A stretch of DNA of 64,000 bases from the NCBI RefSeq assembly GCF_004348545.1, contig NZ_SMKL01000021.1, positions 1-64,000 of the forward strand, given 5' to 3'. A program made the translations under genes and the position numbers. Within the stretch, counting starts at the first letter, position 1. Each line of letters opens with the position of its first letter. Positions 40,746-49,882 of the stretch are shown piece by piece. The DNA comes from Jiangella ureilytica. GTDB lineage: Bacteria; Actinomycetota; Actinomycetes; Jiangellales; Jiangellaceae. Below the pieces are notes generated by a model. The model did not search any database. It saw only the letters and a program-made list of their open reading frames with translations, and had not been told where the DNA came from.

Positions 40746-41887
40746 GCCTCGCTCCACTCCCCTCGGGCCATGACGGCCTCGACGGTCAGGTCCGGGGCGA
40801 GCACGACGAGGTCGGCGTCGAGCCCCGGGGCGAGCGCGCCGGTGCGGTCGTCGATGCCCAGCAGCCGCGCCGGGATCGCCGACGACGCCCGCACCGCCTC
40901 GGGCACGGTGAACCCGGCCCGCTCGACGGCGAACCGGAACGCGCGGTCCATGGTCAGCGTGCTGCCGGCGATGGAGCCGCCCTCGACCAGCCGGGCGACG
41001 CCGTCCTCGACCCGCACCGCGAGCCCGCCGAGCACGTAGTCGCCGTCGCCGATGTCCGTGGCGTCCATGGCGTCGGTGACGAAGGCGACCCGCCCCGGAC
41101 CGGATGCTGACGCCGTCGCCGATCGGACCAGGCCGGCCACCGCGGGGTGCAGGTGGACGCCGTCGAGGATGAGCTCGACGGTGACCCGCTCGTCCTCGAG
41201 CAGCGCGACGATGGGCCCGGGGTCGCGGTGGTGCACCGGCGCCATGGCATTGAACAGGTGCGTCGCGACGGTGGCGCCCGCGTCGATGGCCGCGCGGGCG
41301 GTGTCGTAGGTCGCGTCGGTGTGCCCGACGGCGGCGACGGCGCCCGCCGCGGCGACCGCGCGGACCGCGTCGAGGCCATGCTCGAGCTCCGGCGCGACGG
41401 TGACCATGCGGACGGTGCCGTGCCCGGCGGTGAGCAGGCGCTCGACGGCGGCCGGCTCCGGCGCGCGCAGCGTCCGCTCGTCGTGGGCGCCCTTGCGGGC
41501 CGGCGAGATCCACGGCCCCTCGAGGTGGACGCCGGCGAGCAGGCCGTCGTCGGTGAGCTCGGCCAGCGCCCGGACGTCACGCTCGAGCGCGTCGTACTCG
41601 CCGCTGACCAGGCTCGCGACGACGGAGGTGGTGCCGTGGCGGCGATGGGTGGCGACGAACGTGTGGATCGCCTCGGGGTCGGCGCCCACGACGGTGCCGC
41701 CACCACCGCCGTGCGTGTGCATGTCGACGAAGCCGGGGATCAGCCAGCTTCCGGCCAGATCGCGGTCGGCTGGGGTGGGCGACGGGCCGTGGCCCAGCGC
41801 GGCGATGCGGCCGCCGTCGACCCGCAGCCAGCCGTGCTCCACCACGCCGTCGGGCGTGACCATCCTCGCGCCGGCGATCACCGACAT
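40742..41887 (-). CDS. nagA: N-acetylglucosamine-6-phosphate deacetylase
   Basis: 381 residues. The amidohydrolase metal site is FVDMHTHGGG (His57, His59), then GVHLEGPWISPARKGAH (Glu), GHTDATYDTARAAIDAGATVATHLFNAM (His ligands) and the catalytic Asp in VAFVTDAMDATD. It converts GlcNAc-6-P to GlcN-6-P and acetate during chitin and cell-wall sugar use. ATG 41887 has a strong GGGAGGAA site. No nagB or PTS gene lies next to it. Confidence 0.92.
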   Translation of the reverse strand: MSVIAGARMVTPDGVVEHGWLRVDGGRIAALGHGPSPTPADRDLAGSWLIPGFVDMHTHGGGGGTVVGADPEAIHTFVATHRRHGTTSVVASLVSGEYDALERDVRALAELTDDGLLAGVHLEGPWISPARKGAHDERTLRAPEPAAVERLLTAGHGTVRMVTVAPELEHGLDAVRAVAAAGAVAAVGHTDATYDTARAAIDAGATVATHLFNAMAPVHHRDPGPIVALLEDERVTVELILDGVHLHPAVAGLVRSATASASGPGRVAFVTDAMDATDIGDGDYVLGGLAVRVEDGVARLVEGGSIAGSTLTMDRAFRFAVERAGFTVPEAVRASSAIPARLLGIDDRTGALAPGLDADLVVLAPDLTVEAVMARGEWSEA

Positions 41888-42029
41888 CCGCGTTCCTCCC
41901 GGTTCGATCCGTGTCGGACCGCACCGTATCGCGTGGCGGCCCCAGGAGGCCGGTGTGTGGAGCGGGCTCGGGTGGCTGTGCAGCGGCTTGCCCGGGCACG
42001 ACGACTCCCTTGTCCTAGGCTGGGGCCGC

Positions 42030-42722
42030 ATGACGCTGACGGTGCAGTCGCGGTTCCGCGGCCCCACGACATCGGGCAACGGCGGCTACGTCGCCGGTTT
42101 GCTGGCCGCGACGTTCCCGGGCGGCGAGGGGCCGGTCACCGTCACGCTGCGGACGCCGCCGCCGCTGGAGACGCCACTGTCGGTCGCGCCCTCCCCGGAG
42201 GGTGAGGGTGTGTCGCTGCTTCACGGGCCGACGCTGGTCGCCGTCGCCGCTGGCGGTGCGCCCGAGGGTGACCTGGTCGCCGTCGAGCCGGTCGCCGCGT
42301 CGGAGGTGGCCGCGATCTCGGCGCGGTACCCGGGGTTCTCGGCGCACCCGTTCCCGGAGTGCTTCGTCTGCGGCCCGGACCGCTCCCCCGGCGACGGGCT
42401 GCGGCTGTTTCCCGGCCGGGTGGGCGACGGCCGGACGGCGTGCGCCTGGTCTGTGGGCGCCGATGTCGCGGGTGCGCCGGAGTTCGTGTGGGCGGCGCTC
42501 GACTGCCCCGGCGGCTGGGCCGCGCCCATCGAGGGCCGCCCGATGGTGCTCGGCCGCATCACGGCTCTGGTGTCGGATGTGCCGTTGCCCGGCGAGACGT
42601 GCCTGGTCATGGGCGCACTCGTCGGCACCGAAGGCCGCAAGACCTGGACCGACTCGACGGTCTACGGCTCCGACGGGCGCGTGCTCGGCCAGGCCCGGTC
42701 GACGTGGATCGCGCTGCCGTGA
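42030..42722 (+). CDS. two-hotdog thioesterase-like protein
   Basis: 230 residues. The N-terminal half starts with the hotdog-type FRGPTTSGNGGYVAGLLAA; the second half has a FPECFVCGPDRSPGDGLRLFPG stretch and VWAALDCPGGWA, a layout I associate with acyl-CoA thioesterase-like proteins of actinobacteria. No clear catalytic residue can be chosen. ATG 42030 follows TAGGCT (42016-42021) by 8 nt, a leaderless pattern. A weak GCCCGG/CCGGGC hairpin lies just after the stop. Confidence 0.7.
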   Translation: MTLTVQSRFRGPTTSGNGGYVAGLLAATFPGGEGPVTVTLRTPPPLETPLSVAPSPEGEGVSLLHGPTLVAVAAGGAPEGDLVAVEPVAASEVAAISARYPGFSAHPFPECFVCGPDRSPGDGLRLFPGRVGDGRTACAWSVGADVAGAPEFVWAALDCPGGWAAPIEGRPMVLGRITALVSDVPLPGETCLVMGALVGTEGRKTWTDSTVYGSDGRVLGQARSTWIALP

Positions 42723-42765
42723 CTCGTGCCCGGTTTGTTCCCGTGTTCACCGGGCGGAAAAGACG

Positions 42766-42795
42766 TTGCCGGAGGGCGGGGGCGTTGCTTAACGT
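42766..42795 (+). promoter_or_regulatory. strong promoter of the structured RNA/leader
   Basis: TTGCCG (42766-42771), an 18-nt spacer and TAACGT (42790-42795) give a good -35/-10 pair. Transcription should start near 42802, just before a GGAGAGGAGG ribosome site. Confidence 0.6.
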
Positions 42796-42801
42796 TGGGG
42801 G

Positions 42802-43090
42802 CACACGGAGAGGAGGTGGTCCAGTAGATGAATAGCTATCGGACTTGTGAGGTGGCTGCTCGCTAGCAGCCCTGCTCGACGCAGGACTTGGGGGTGACCC
42901 CCGCGTTCGCCGGCCTGGTTGCTGGCACTACCGAGCAGTCACCCGACCCGTGGGCTCCCGGCGCTGGTCCGTCCGGGCCACGTCCGCCGACCGTGTTGGT
43001 CAGCGGAGTGGAAGCAGCCCACGGGTCGTCCCATTTCCGGGCCCGTTCTGCCGGTTGGCCGGGGGTTCGAGGTTCGCCGGGGTGATGAGG
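42802..43090 (+). ncRNA. candidate structured RNA or long leader
   Basis: No long ORF. Hairpins can form at 42854-42871 (GGCTGCT/AGCAGCC), 42871-42885 (CCTGC/GCAGG) and 42890-42902 (GGGGG/CCCCC). A perfect 12-bp long-range stem pairs 42945-42956 (GACCCGTGGGCT) with 43016-43027. Dense helices behind a good promoter suggest a regulatory RNA or a leader. I do not recognise a known class (not tmRNA, not RNase P by any motif I can see). End point is arbitrary. Confidence 0.5.
42828..42866 (+). CDS. 12-codon ORF (MNSYRTCEVAAR) with very strong ribosome site
   Basis: ATG 42828 is 9 nt after GGAGAGGAGG and follows a TAG stop. The ORF ends at TAG 42864, which lies inside the first hairpin (42854-42871), so a ribosome on it would open or block that stem. 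This is the geometry of an attenuation leader peptide, but no operon gene follows within 800 bp. Confidence 0.5.
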   Translation: MNSYRTCEVAAR

Positions 43091-43099
43091 TGGGCTCCC

Positions 43100-43243
43100 G
43101 TCCCCCTGCTGCCCATTCTCTTAACCCCGGGCACCCGCCTCAAGCCGGCGCCCTCTGTGGTCACCTCGCCGCTGCGCTTGCGGGGCTTCGGCTTGACCCG
43201 GGCACCCGGGGCCTAAGAACGGGCAGCTATCAGGGGGACGGGG
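43100..43243 (+). repeat. 140-bp inverted-end element, copy A
   Basis: Left end GTCCCCCTGCTGCCCATT and right end that is the inverse of GTCCCCCTGATAGCTGCC; both ends are imperfect inverts of each other. Its right 38 bp are exactly the inverse of the left 38 bp of copy B (43564-43601). Confidence 0.75.
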
Positions 43244-43270
43244 AGACCCTGGGCACGCCTCGCGGCCCGC

Positions 43271-43349
43271 GTCCCCGTTCGCGTCCCCGTTCGCGTCCCC
43301 GTTCGCGCCCCCGTTTCGCGCCCCCGTATCGCGCGCCCGTTTCGCCCGG
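43271..43349 (+). repeat. 12-bp tandem repeats
   Basis: GTCCCCGTTCGC occurs three times exactly at 43271-43306, followed by about four diverged units (GCCCCCGTTTCGC, GCCCCCGTATCGC and similar). Simple-sequence array inside the region bracketed by the two inverted elements. Confidence 0.8.
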
Positions 43350-43400
43350 TTGGCCCGGTTCGCCGGACTCTGCACCGCGATGATCATCGGCGATCCGCTA

Positions 43401-43490
43401 CATCACCAGGCGTTCTGCCGCTTCACCAGGCGTTCTGCCGCTTCACCAGGCATGCAGGCCTCGTGAAGCGGCAGAGAACCTCGTGATGGC
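43401..43490. repeat. 20-bp tandem repeats folded into a long imperfect palindrome
   Basis: CACCAGGCGTTCTGCCGCTT occurs at 43404-43423 and 43424-43443; CACCAGGC begins a third. The sequence then returns as an imperfect inverse (GTGAAGCGGCAGAGAACC at ~43462-43480, ending CTCGTGATG), so the whole forms a long hairpin. Confidence 0.7.
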
Positions 43491-43563
43491 CCCGCGAAAC
43501 GCGCCAAATCCCACATCGCGGACGCACCAAGGCCCGCCGACCCCGCGCCCGTCGCCAGACTCG

Positions 43564-43695
43564 CCCCGTCCCCCTGATAGCTGCCCGTTCTTAGGCCCCG
43601 GACGGGCGGGTCAAGCGGACCCCCACGGCGCGAAGCGCCACCAGGGTCCGCTTGAGGCGACCGTCCGGGGCTAAGAGAATGGGCAGCAGGGGGAC
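43564..43695 (-). repeat. 130-bp inverted-end element, copy B
   Basis: Same element as 43100-43243 in opposite orientation: the 38-bp end nearest copy A is identical to it in inverse, the far end shares GTCCCCCTGCTGCCCATT and the next ~8 bp. The inner parts differ in sequence and length. Confidence 0.75.
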
Positions 43696-43730
43696 GGGGA
43701 ACCCCACGCAACCCCACGCACCAAGGACGC

Positions 43731-44351
43731 TCAGGGGGCCAGGCGCTCCACGATCCATTCCTGCTCCGGACCGCGGCGGTAGCGAAGGCGGTCGTGCAGG
43801 CGGGCGACGCCGCCTTGCCAGAACTCGACCGTGTCGGGCACGACCCGGAAGCCGCTCCAGAAGTCGGGCAGCGGAACCTCGTCGGGGTAGCGCTCGGACA
43901 TCTCGGCGGCCAGCGCCTCCAGTTCCTCCCGCGTCGCGATGACGCTGGACTGGCGGCTGGCCCAGGCGCCGATCTGCGACTCCCGCGGCCGGGTGCGCCA
44001 GTAGGCCCGCGTGGCCTCACGTGACACCGTCGACGCCGAGCCGCAGACCAGGACCTGGCGTTCCATGGCGATCCAGGGGAAGCACAGCGAGACGCGCGGG
44101 TTGCCGGCGATCTCGGCGGCCTTGCGCGAGCCGGTGTTGGTGAAGAAGACGAAGGCGCCGTCGTCGATCCCTTTGAGGAGCACGGATCGGCTGCTCGGCT
44201 GGCCGCCGGGGCCGACGGTGCCGAGGACCATGGCGTTCGGTTCGGCGATGCCCACGGTGACGGCGTCGTGCAGCCAGGCCCGGAACTCGTCGAACGGATC
44301 GGGAGCGAGGTCGCGCTCGAGTAGGCGTCCGGCGGTGTAGCGCCGGCGCAT
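43731..44351 (-). CDS. pdxH: pyridoxamine 5'-phosphate oxidase
   Basis: 206 residues. MRRRYTAGRLLERDLAPDPFDEFRAWL and VGIAEPNAMVLGTVG open the protein; SSRSVLLKGIDDGAFVFFTNTGSRKAAEIAGNP carries the FMN and PLP contacts; IGAWASRQSSVI and the C-terminal ARLHDRLRYRR complete the active site. It oxidises pyridoxamine/pyridoxine phosphate to PLP in the cytoplasm, needed by SerC encoded nearby. ATG 44351 begins the conserved sequence; GTGs at 44372 and 44381 are alternatives. Divergent from citrate synthase. Confidence 0.93.
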   Translation of the reverse strand: MRRRYTAGRLLERDLAPDPFDEFRAWLHDAVTVGIAEPNAMVLGTVGPGGQPSSRSVLLKGIDDGAFVFFTNTGSRKAAEIAGNPRVSLCFPWIAMERQVLVCGSASTVSREATRAYWRTRPRESQIGAWASRQSSVIATREELEALAAEMSERYPDEVPLPDFWSGFRVVPDTVEFWQGGVARLHDRLRYRRGPEQEWIVERLAP

Positions 44352-44561
44352 CCGGGACAGTCCTTCCTCCACGGCGTCCACTCTGTCACCTCGACCAGAC
44401 CGAACGCCCGCCGCAGCCGGTCGACCAGGGGCGATCACAGGAACGTGGGCAAGGCCACTGTGGGAAACCGCACATTCACATTGTCGCAACTTGTGGAGTG
44501 CCACCAGTTGCGGGGCATGATGGGGTGGGGGCCCGCGAGCGCACCACGAATGGAGATGTCA

Positions 44562-45668
44562 ATGACCGAGGTCAAGCATGGCCTTGAGGGTGTCGTAGCG
44601 TTCGAGACGCAGATCGCCGAGCCCGACAAGGAGGGTGGCGCGCTCCGCTACCGAGGGGTCGACATCGACGACCTCGTCGGCCGGGTGCCGTTCGGCAACG
44701 TCTGGGGGCTCCTGGTCGACGGGAGTTTCGACCCCGGCCTGCCGCCCGCCGAGCCCCTGGACCTGCTCATTCGCACCGGCGATGTCCGGGTCGACGTACA
44801 GAGCTCCCTCGCCGCACTGGCTCCGCTGTGGGGCTTCAAGCCGCTGCTCGACACCAGCGACGAGGACGCCCGCGACCAGCTGGCCCGGTCGGCGTCGACG
44901 GCGCTCAGCTTCGTCGCCCAGTCGGCCCGGCACATCGCCGGCGAGGCGCCGGTGCCCGACGACGTCGTCGCTCAGGCCGGCAGCATCGTCGAGCAGTTCA
45001 TGGTGCGCTGGCGCGGCGAGCCCGACCCCCGCCACACCGCCGCCGTCGATGCCTACCTCACCTCGGCCGCCGAGCACGGCATGAACGCGTCGACGTTCAC
45101 CGGCCGGGTGGTCGCGTCCACCGGTGCCGACGTCGGCGCCTCGCTGTCCGCCGCCGTCGGCGCCATGAGCGGCCCGCTGCACGGCGGCGCGCCCTCGCGG
45201 GTGCTGGCCATGATCGAAGAGATCGAGCGCACCGGCGACCCCCTCGGCTACGTCAAGGGCGTCCTCGACCGCGGCGAGCGGATGATGGGCTTCGGCCACC
45301 GGGTCTACCGCGCCGAGGACCCGCGAGCCCGCACACTGCGCCGGGTCGCCCGCGAGCTGGGCGCGCCGCGCTACGAGGTCGCCGAGGCGTTCGAGAAGGC
45401 CGCGCTGTCCGAGCTGCACGAACGCAAGCCCGACCGCGTGCTCGCTACCAACGTGGAGTTCTGGGCCGCCATCGTGCTCGACTTCGCCGAGGTCCCCGCC
45501 AGCATGTTCACCTCGATGTTCACGTGCGCTCGTACCGCCGGCTGGTGCGCGCACATCCTCGAGCAGAAGAAGACCGGCCGCCTGGTCCGCCCGTCGGCCA
45601 TGTACACCGGGCCGGGCGCACGCACGCCCGACACCGTCGCCGGCTGGAACCTCTCCTGGGCCGCCTGA
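44562..45668 (+). CDS. citA: citrate synthase 2-type
   Basis: 368 residues, the short actinobacterial form. Catalytic residues are readable: His207 in SGPLHGGAP, His246 in GFGHRVYRAEDP and Asp307 in AIVLDFAEVP; the N-terminus LEGVVAFETQIAEPDKEGGALRYRGVDIDDL is typical. It condenses acetyl-CoA with oxaloacetate at the entry to the TCA cycle. ATG 44562 has a GGAG site; the overlapping earlier ATG at 44556 is less likely. Divergent from pdxH by 210 bp, which holds both promoters. Confidence 0.92.
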   Translation: MTEVKHGLEGVVAFETQIAEPDKEGGALRYRGVDIDDLVGRVPFGNVWGLLVDGSFDPGLPPAEPLDLLIRTGDVRVDVQSSLAALAPLWGFKPLLDTSDEDARDQLARSASTALSFVAQSARHIAGEAPVPDDVVAQAGSIVEQFMVRWRGEPDPRHTAAVDAYLTSAAEHGMNASTFTGRVVASTGADVGASLSAAVGAMSGPLHGGAPSRVLAMIEEIERTGDPLGYVKGVLDRGERMMGFGHRVYRAEDPRARTLRRVARELGAPRYEVAEAFEKAALSELHERKPDRVLATNVEFWAAIVLDFAEVPASMFTSMFTCARTAGWCAHILEQKKTGRLVRPSAMYTGPGARTPDTVAGWNLSWAA

Positions 45669-45783
45669 GCAGCACACTCGTACGCCGCCACGCGCCGGTC
45701 CGTGTCAGGTGACGGACCGGCGCTCGCATGTCCGGTGACATGCGGCACAATGGCCCACTGACAGTGTCGTCACACTTCCGTAA

Positions 45784-46941
<1,158 letters not shown>

Positions 46942-46960
46942 GTCAGGACTTCTTGTCAAT

Positions 46961-47005
46961 AACAACGCCCGGCCGCGATTCGTGTCAGCGGCCGGGCGCG
47001 TTGTT
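46961..47005 (+). terminator. hairpin terminator after serC
   Basis: AACAACGCCCGGCCGC (46961-46976) pairs with GCGGCCGGGCG-C-GTTGTT (46988-47005), an 11-nt loop and one bulged C. It lies 20 nt after the serC stop. Confidence 0.7.
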
Positions 47006-47334
47006 GGTTCCTCTCACTGCAGGAACCGCATTCCCCCGTCGTGGTTCCTGGGACAACCATAGAGCTCGGCGATCATCCTGGGGATCATCCGTTCGGTCGG
47101 CTGCCGATCATCCGCGCGGTCAGCCTTTCACCGCAGTAGCGGGACGATTTGCGCAGGCCGCGCCCATGATCAACCGGTGGCCGATATGGCTTCCATGGTC
47201 ATTGATCGACTAGTCACGATGGCGGTCACAACCGAGTGAATTCCGAGTGACGACGGCGGCGGCTCGGCTGCGTGGGGCGGCGCGTAGGCTGAGCGTCGGG
47301 CGCCGCCGACGGCGTCGGCGAAGGAGGCGACACG
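47006..47334. other. 329-bp gap before the small membrane protein gene
   Basis: GATCATCC occurs three times (47071, 47083, 47106). The AAGGAGG ribosome site of the small gene begins at about 47321, and a TAGGCT box is at 47285-47290. No larger gene is recognisable. Confidence 0.4.
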
Positions 47335-47418
47335 GTGCGGCCGAAGACCACCCGGCACCTGGTGACCGCCGCCCTGGTCGTGATGCTGATCATCGTGGCG
47401 ATCGCGGCGGCGTTCTGA
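47335..47418 (+). CDS. 27-residue single-pass membrane peptide
   Basis: VRPKTTRHLVTAALVVMLIIVAIAAAF: a basic start and one hydrophobic helix of ~18 residues. GTG 47335 has a near-perfect AAGGAGG site, and codons are strongly GC3-biased. Too short for ordinary gene finding. It could stabilise a membrane protein; nothing more can be said. Convergent with the thpR gene, 10 bp away. Confidence 0.5.
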   Translation: MRPKTTRHLVTAALVVMLIIVAIAAAF

Positions 47419-47428
47419 CGCCTCCCGC

Positions 47429-47977
47429 TCAGCGGGCGCCGCGCAGCGGGAACGTCGCGAGCGGCTCGTACCGCGGCCCGCGGCCGGGTCCGCCCGGGTG
47501 CGACCGCAGCAGCCTCACGGTGTCGGCCGCCCACTCCGGGCCCTCGTAGCCGGCCAGCCGCTCGACGTATGGCCGCAGGTCAGCGGCGCCGCGGGCTCGG
47601 GCCAGCGTGACGTGCGGGCGGAACCGCTGCGTGTCCTCGTGGCCGACGCCGGTGCGTCGCCCGGCGGCCCGAACGGACCCGGCCAGGGCACGCAGAACGA
47701 CGCCGTCGCCGTCGACACCCGCCCACAGGACCGCGGTGCCGAACCGGCCCGCCCCGGCGATGCGCGCGCGGGTCGGCGGGTGCCGTCGGGCGGCCCGCTC
47801 CAGCCGCTCGGTGAGTTCCGGCACCTTGTCCTCGGCGACCTGGCCGTAGAACGCGAGCGTGAGGTGCCAGCCGGCCGGCTCGGACCAGCGCAACGCACCG
47901 TCACGCACCCCGGCGACGACGGCGTCCAGGTGCGTCACCGCCTCCGCTGGCGGCTCGACGGCGGCGAACAGTCGCAC
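47429..47977 (-). CDS. thpR: RNA 2',3'-cyclic phosphodiesterase (ThpR)
   Basis: 182 residues. It starts RLFAAVEPPAEAVTHLDAVV and carries both 2H motifs: WHLTLAFYGQV and RPHVTLARAR, at standard spacing. ThpR opens 2',3'-cyclic phosphates and can ligate tRNA halves in vitro. GTG 47977 begins the conserved strand. It is a second, unrelated-looking 2H protein besides the one at 40.2 kb. Its upstream neighbour is an MFS gene on the same strand. Confidence 0.88.
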   Translation of the reverse strand: MRLFAAVEPPAEAVTHLDAVVAGVRDGALRWSEPAGWHLTLAFYGQVAEDKVPELTERLERAARRHPPTRARIAGAGRFGTAVLWAGVDGDGVVLRALAGSVRAAGRRTGVGHEDTQRFRPHVTLARARGAADLRPYVERLAGYEGPEWAADTVRLLRSHPGGPGRGPRYEPLATFPLRGAR

Positions 47978-48030
47978 ACGGCAACCATTCCACGGCAGGC
48001 ATCGGCGCGTGGGCCGAGAGAGCGCGACGT

Positions 48031-49362
48031 TCAGGCGGCACTGACGGCGTCGCGGGTGCCGGGGCGGACGCTCTCGGGCTCGTCGGCCGGCATCGGCGCG
48101 GGGGCGGTGGTGACGACGACGAGGCCGGGCCGGGGGCGCAGACGCGTGCGCACGACCACGCCGCTCCTCGGGGCCAGGATCAGCAGTGCACCGATGGCGA
48201 ACGCGGCGGTGAGGATGCCGCCGCCGAGCAGCGACCAGCGGGCGCCGAACGCGTCGGCGACGAAGCCGATGACGGGCGCGCCGAACGGCGTGCCGCCCAT
48301 GAAGATCATCATGTAGAGCGACATGACCCGGCCTCGGACGTACTGCGGCACCGTCGTCTGCACGTAGGCGTTGGCCGCCGTGAGCACCGTCATCGCGATG
48401 ATGCCCACCGGCACCAGCGAGATGGCGAACAGGAGGTACGACGGCATCAGCCCGGCTGCGATCTCGAACACGCCGAAGACCACCGCCCCGCCGACGATGA
48501 GCCGTCGGCGCGGCACCCGGCGCCGGGCCGCGACGAGCGCGCCCGACAGGGTCCCGATGGCCATGATCGAGCCGAGCAGGCCGTACTCGCTCGGGCCCTT
48601 GTCGTAGACGTCGGTGGCCATGAGGGCCATGGTCATCTGGAAGTTCATGCCGAACGTGCCGAGCCCGAACATGATGGTGACGACCATCAGCAGGTCGGGC
48701 CGCGACCACAGGTAGGCCACCCCTTCGCGCAGCTGCGAGACCGCGCCCGGCCGCTCCTCGCCGCGCTTCGGCCGGCCGGGGACGCCGCGGAGCAGCAGCA
48801 GGGCGAGGATCGGCGACACGAACGAGGCGCCGTTGAGGATGAACACCCAGCCGGTCCCGATGACGCCGATCAGAATGCCGGCGACGCCCGGCCCGATCAG
48901 GCGCGCAGCGTTGAACGACGCGCTGTTGAGGGCGACGGCGTTGGTGAGGTCGTCCTTGGCCACCAGCTCCGACACGAACGCCTGCCGCGCGGGGTTGTCC
49001 AGCGCACTGCCGACGCCGAGCAGGAACGCCAGCACGTAGACGTGCCAGATCTCGGCCAGCCCGGTGAGCGTCAGCACGCCGAGGGTCAGCCCGACGAGGC
49101 CGAGGAAACTGTTGGTGAGGATCAGCAGCTTGCGCTTGTCGAACCGGTCGGCCAGCAGCCCGCCGAACGGCGCCACCAGCAGGAACGGCAGGAACTGCAG
49201 GCCGGTGGTGATGCCCACCGCCTGCGCGCCACCGCCCAGCACGACCAGCACCAGCCAGTCCTGCGCGATGCGCTGCATCCAGGTGCCGACGTTGGACAGG
49301 AACATGCCCGACCAATAGAGCCGATAGTTGCGGTGGCGGAGGGAGTGGAACGTGGGGCTCAC
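48031..49362 (-). CDS. MFS transporter (MDR exporter-like)
   Basis: 443 residues with ~12 hydrophobic segments. FHSLRHRNYRLYWSGMFLSNVGTWMQRIAQDWLVL is the standard start of the EntS/TetV-type MFS group; LADRFDKRKLLI is the motif A loop. Probably a drug or metabolite/proton antiporter. The GTG start overlaps the marR stop by 4 nt (GTGA), so the two are co-translated and the MarR protein is likely its repressor. The C-terminal ~60 residues are Pro/Val-rich and cytoplasmic. Confidence 0.88.
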   Translation of the reverse strand: MSPTFHSLRHRNYRLYWSGMFLSNVGTWMQRIAQDWLVLVVLGGGAQAVGITTGLQFLPFLLVAPFGGLLADRFDKRKLLILTNSFLGLVGLTLGVLTLTGLAEIWHVYVLAFLLGVGSALDNPARQAFVSELVAKDDLTNAVALNSASFNAARLIGPGVAGILIGVIGTGWVFILNGASFVSPILALLLLRGVPGRPKRGEERPGAVSQLREGVAYLWSRPDLLMVVTIMFGLGTFGMNFQMTMALMATDVYDKGPSEYGLLGSIMAIGTLSGALVAARRRVPRRRLIVGGAVVFGVFEIAAGLMPSYLLFAISLVPVGIIAMTVLTAANAYVQTTVPQYVRGRVMSLYMMIFMGGTPFGAPVIGFVADAFGARWSLLGGGILTAAFAIGALLILAPRSGVVVRTRLRPRPGLVVVTTAPAPMPADEPESVRPGTRDAVSAA

Positions 49363-49850
49363 AGGCCCGCCAGCTTCTCGAGAACGGGCAGCGCCGCGCG
49401 CAGCCGCTCGCGCTCGTCAGGGGTGAGGTCGCGCAGCTTGTGCGTCAGCCAGGCGTCGCGGCGCTTGCGGTCGGCGACGGTGCGGGCCCGGCCGGCCTCG
49501 GTGATGCGGACGTTCGTGACCCGCCGGTCGACGGCGTCGGGCTCGCGGACCGCGAGGCCCAGCTCCTCGAGCCCGGACACGATGCGCGTCATGGACGGCG
49601 GCCGGATGCGCTCGCACGCGGCCAGCTCGCCCACGGGCAGCGGGCCCTTGCGCTCGAGGATGCCCAGAGCGGACAGCTGGTTCAGGGTGAGGGAGTCGTC
49701 CTCGCGCTGGTTGCGCAGCCGGCGGTTCAGCCGCCCGACGGCGATGCGGAGGGAGCTGGCCAGCCCGGCCTGGGTACGCGGCTGCGCCGAGCCCGAGCGC
49801 GCCGGCTGGCCCTGGGACGCGGTGTTCTGAGGAATCTTCGTGGCTGGCAC
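49359..49850 (-). CDS. MarR-family regulator of the downstream exporter
   Basis: 163 residues. An N-terminal extension precedes the MarR fold: LASSLRIAVGRLNRRLRNQREDDSLTLNQLSALGILERKGPLPVGELAACERIRPPSMTRIVSGLEELGLAVREPDAVDRRVTNVRITEAG. First gene of the marR-MFS operon. GTG 49850 follows TAGACT on the minus strand by 7 nt, so a leaderless mRNA is likely, and the TTAGTCTAA dyad over that box could be its own operator. Confidence 0.9.
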   Translation of the reverse strand: MPATKIPQNTASQGQPARSGSAQPRTQAGLASSLRIAVGRLNRRLRNQREDDSLTLNQLSALGILERKGPLPVGELAACERIRPPSMTRIVSGLEELGLAVREPDAVDRRVTNVRITEAGRARTVADRKRRDAWLTHKLRDLTPDERERLRAALPVLEKLAGL

Positions 49851-49855
49851 TTTCC

Positions 49856-49882
49856 TTAGTCTAACTCATTACCTTTGCTAAC
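49856..49882 (-). promoter_or_regulatory. marR-MFS promoter with dyad
   Basis: On the minus strand TAGACT (49863-49858) lies 7 nt before the GTG. TTAGTCTAA (49856-49864) is a perfect 4-bp dyad over it, and a further GTTAGC word lies ~20 bp upstream, a typical MarR autoregulatory arrangement. Confidence 0.5.

Noticed and set aside
43404-43490. CRISPR-like array
   Set aside because: Only two full 20-bp units with no spacers between them and no cas genes; it is a tandem repeat that folds back.
47071-47113. Three GATCATCC words as an operator array
   Set aside because: Spacing is irregular (12 and 23 bp) and no promoter or regulator is nearby; likely chance.
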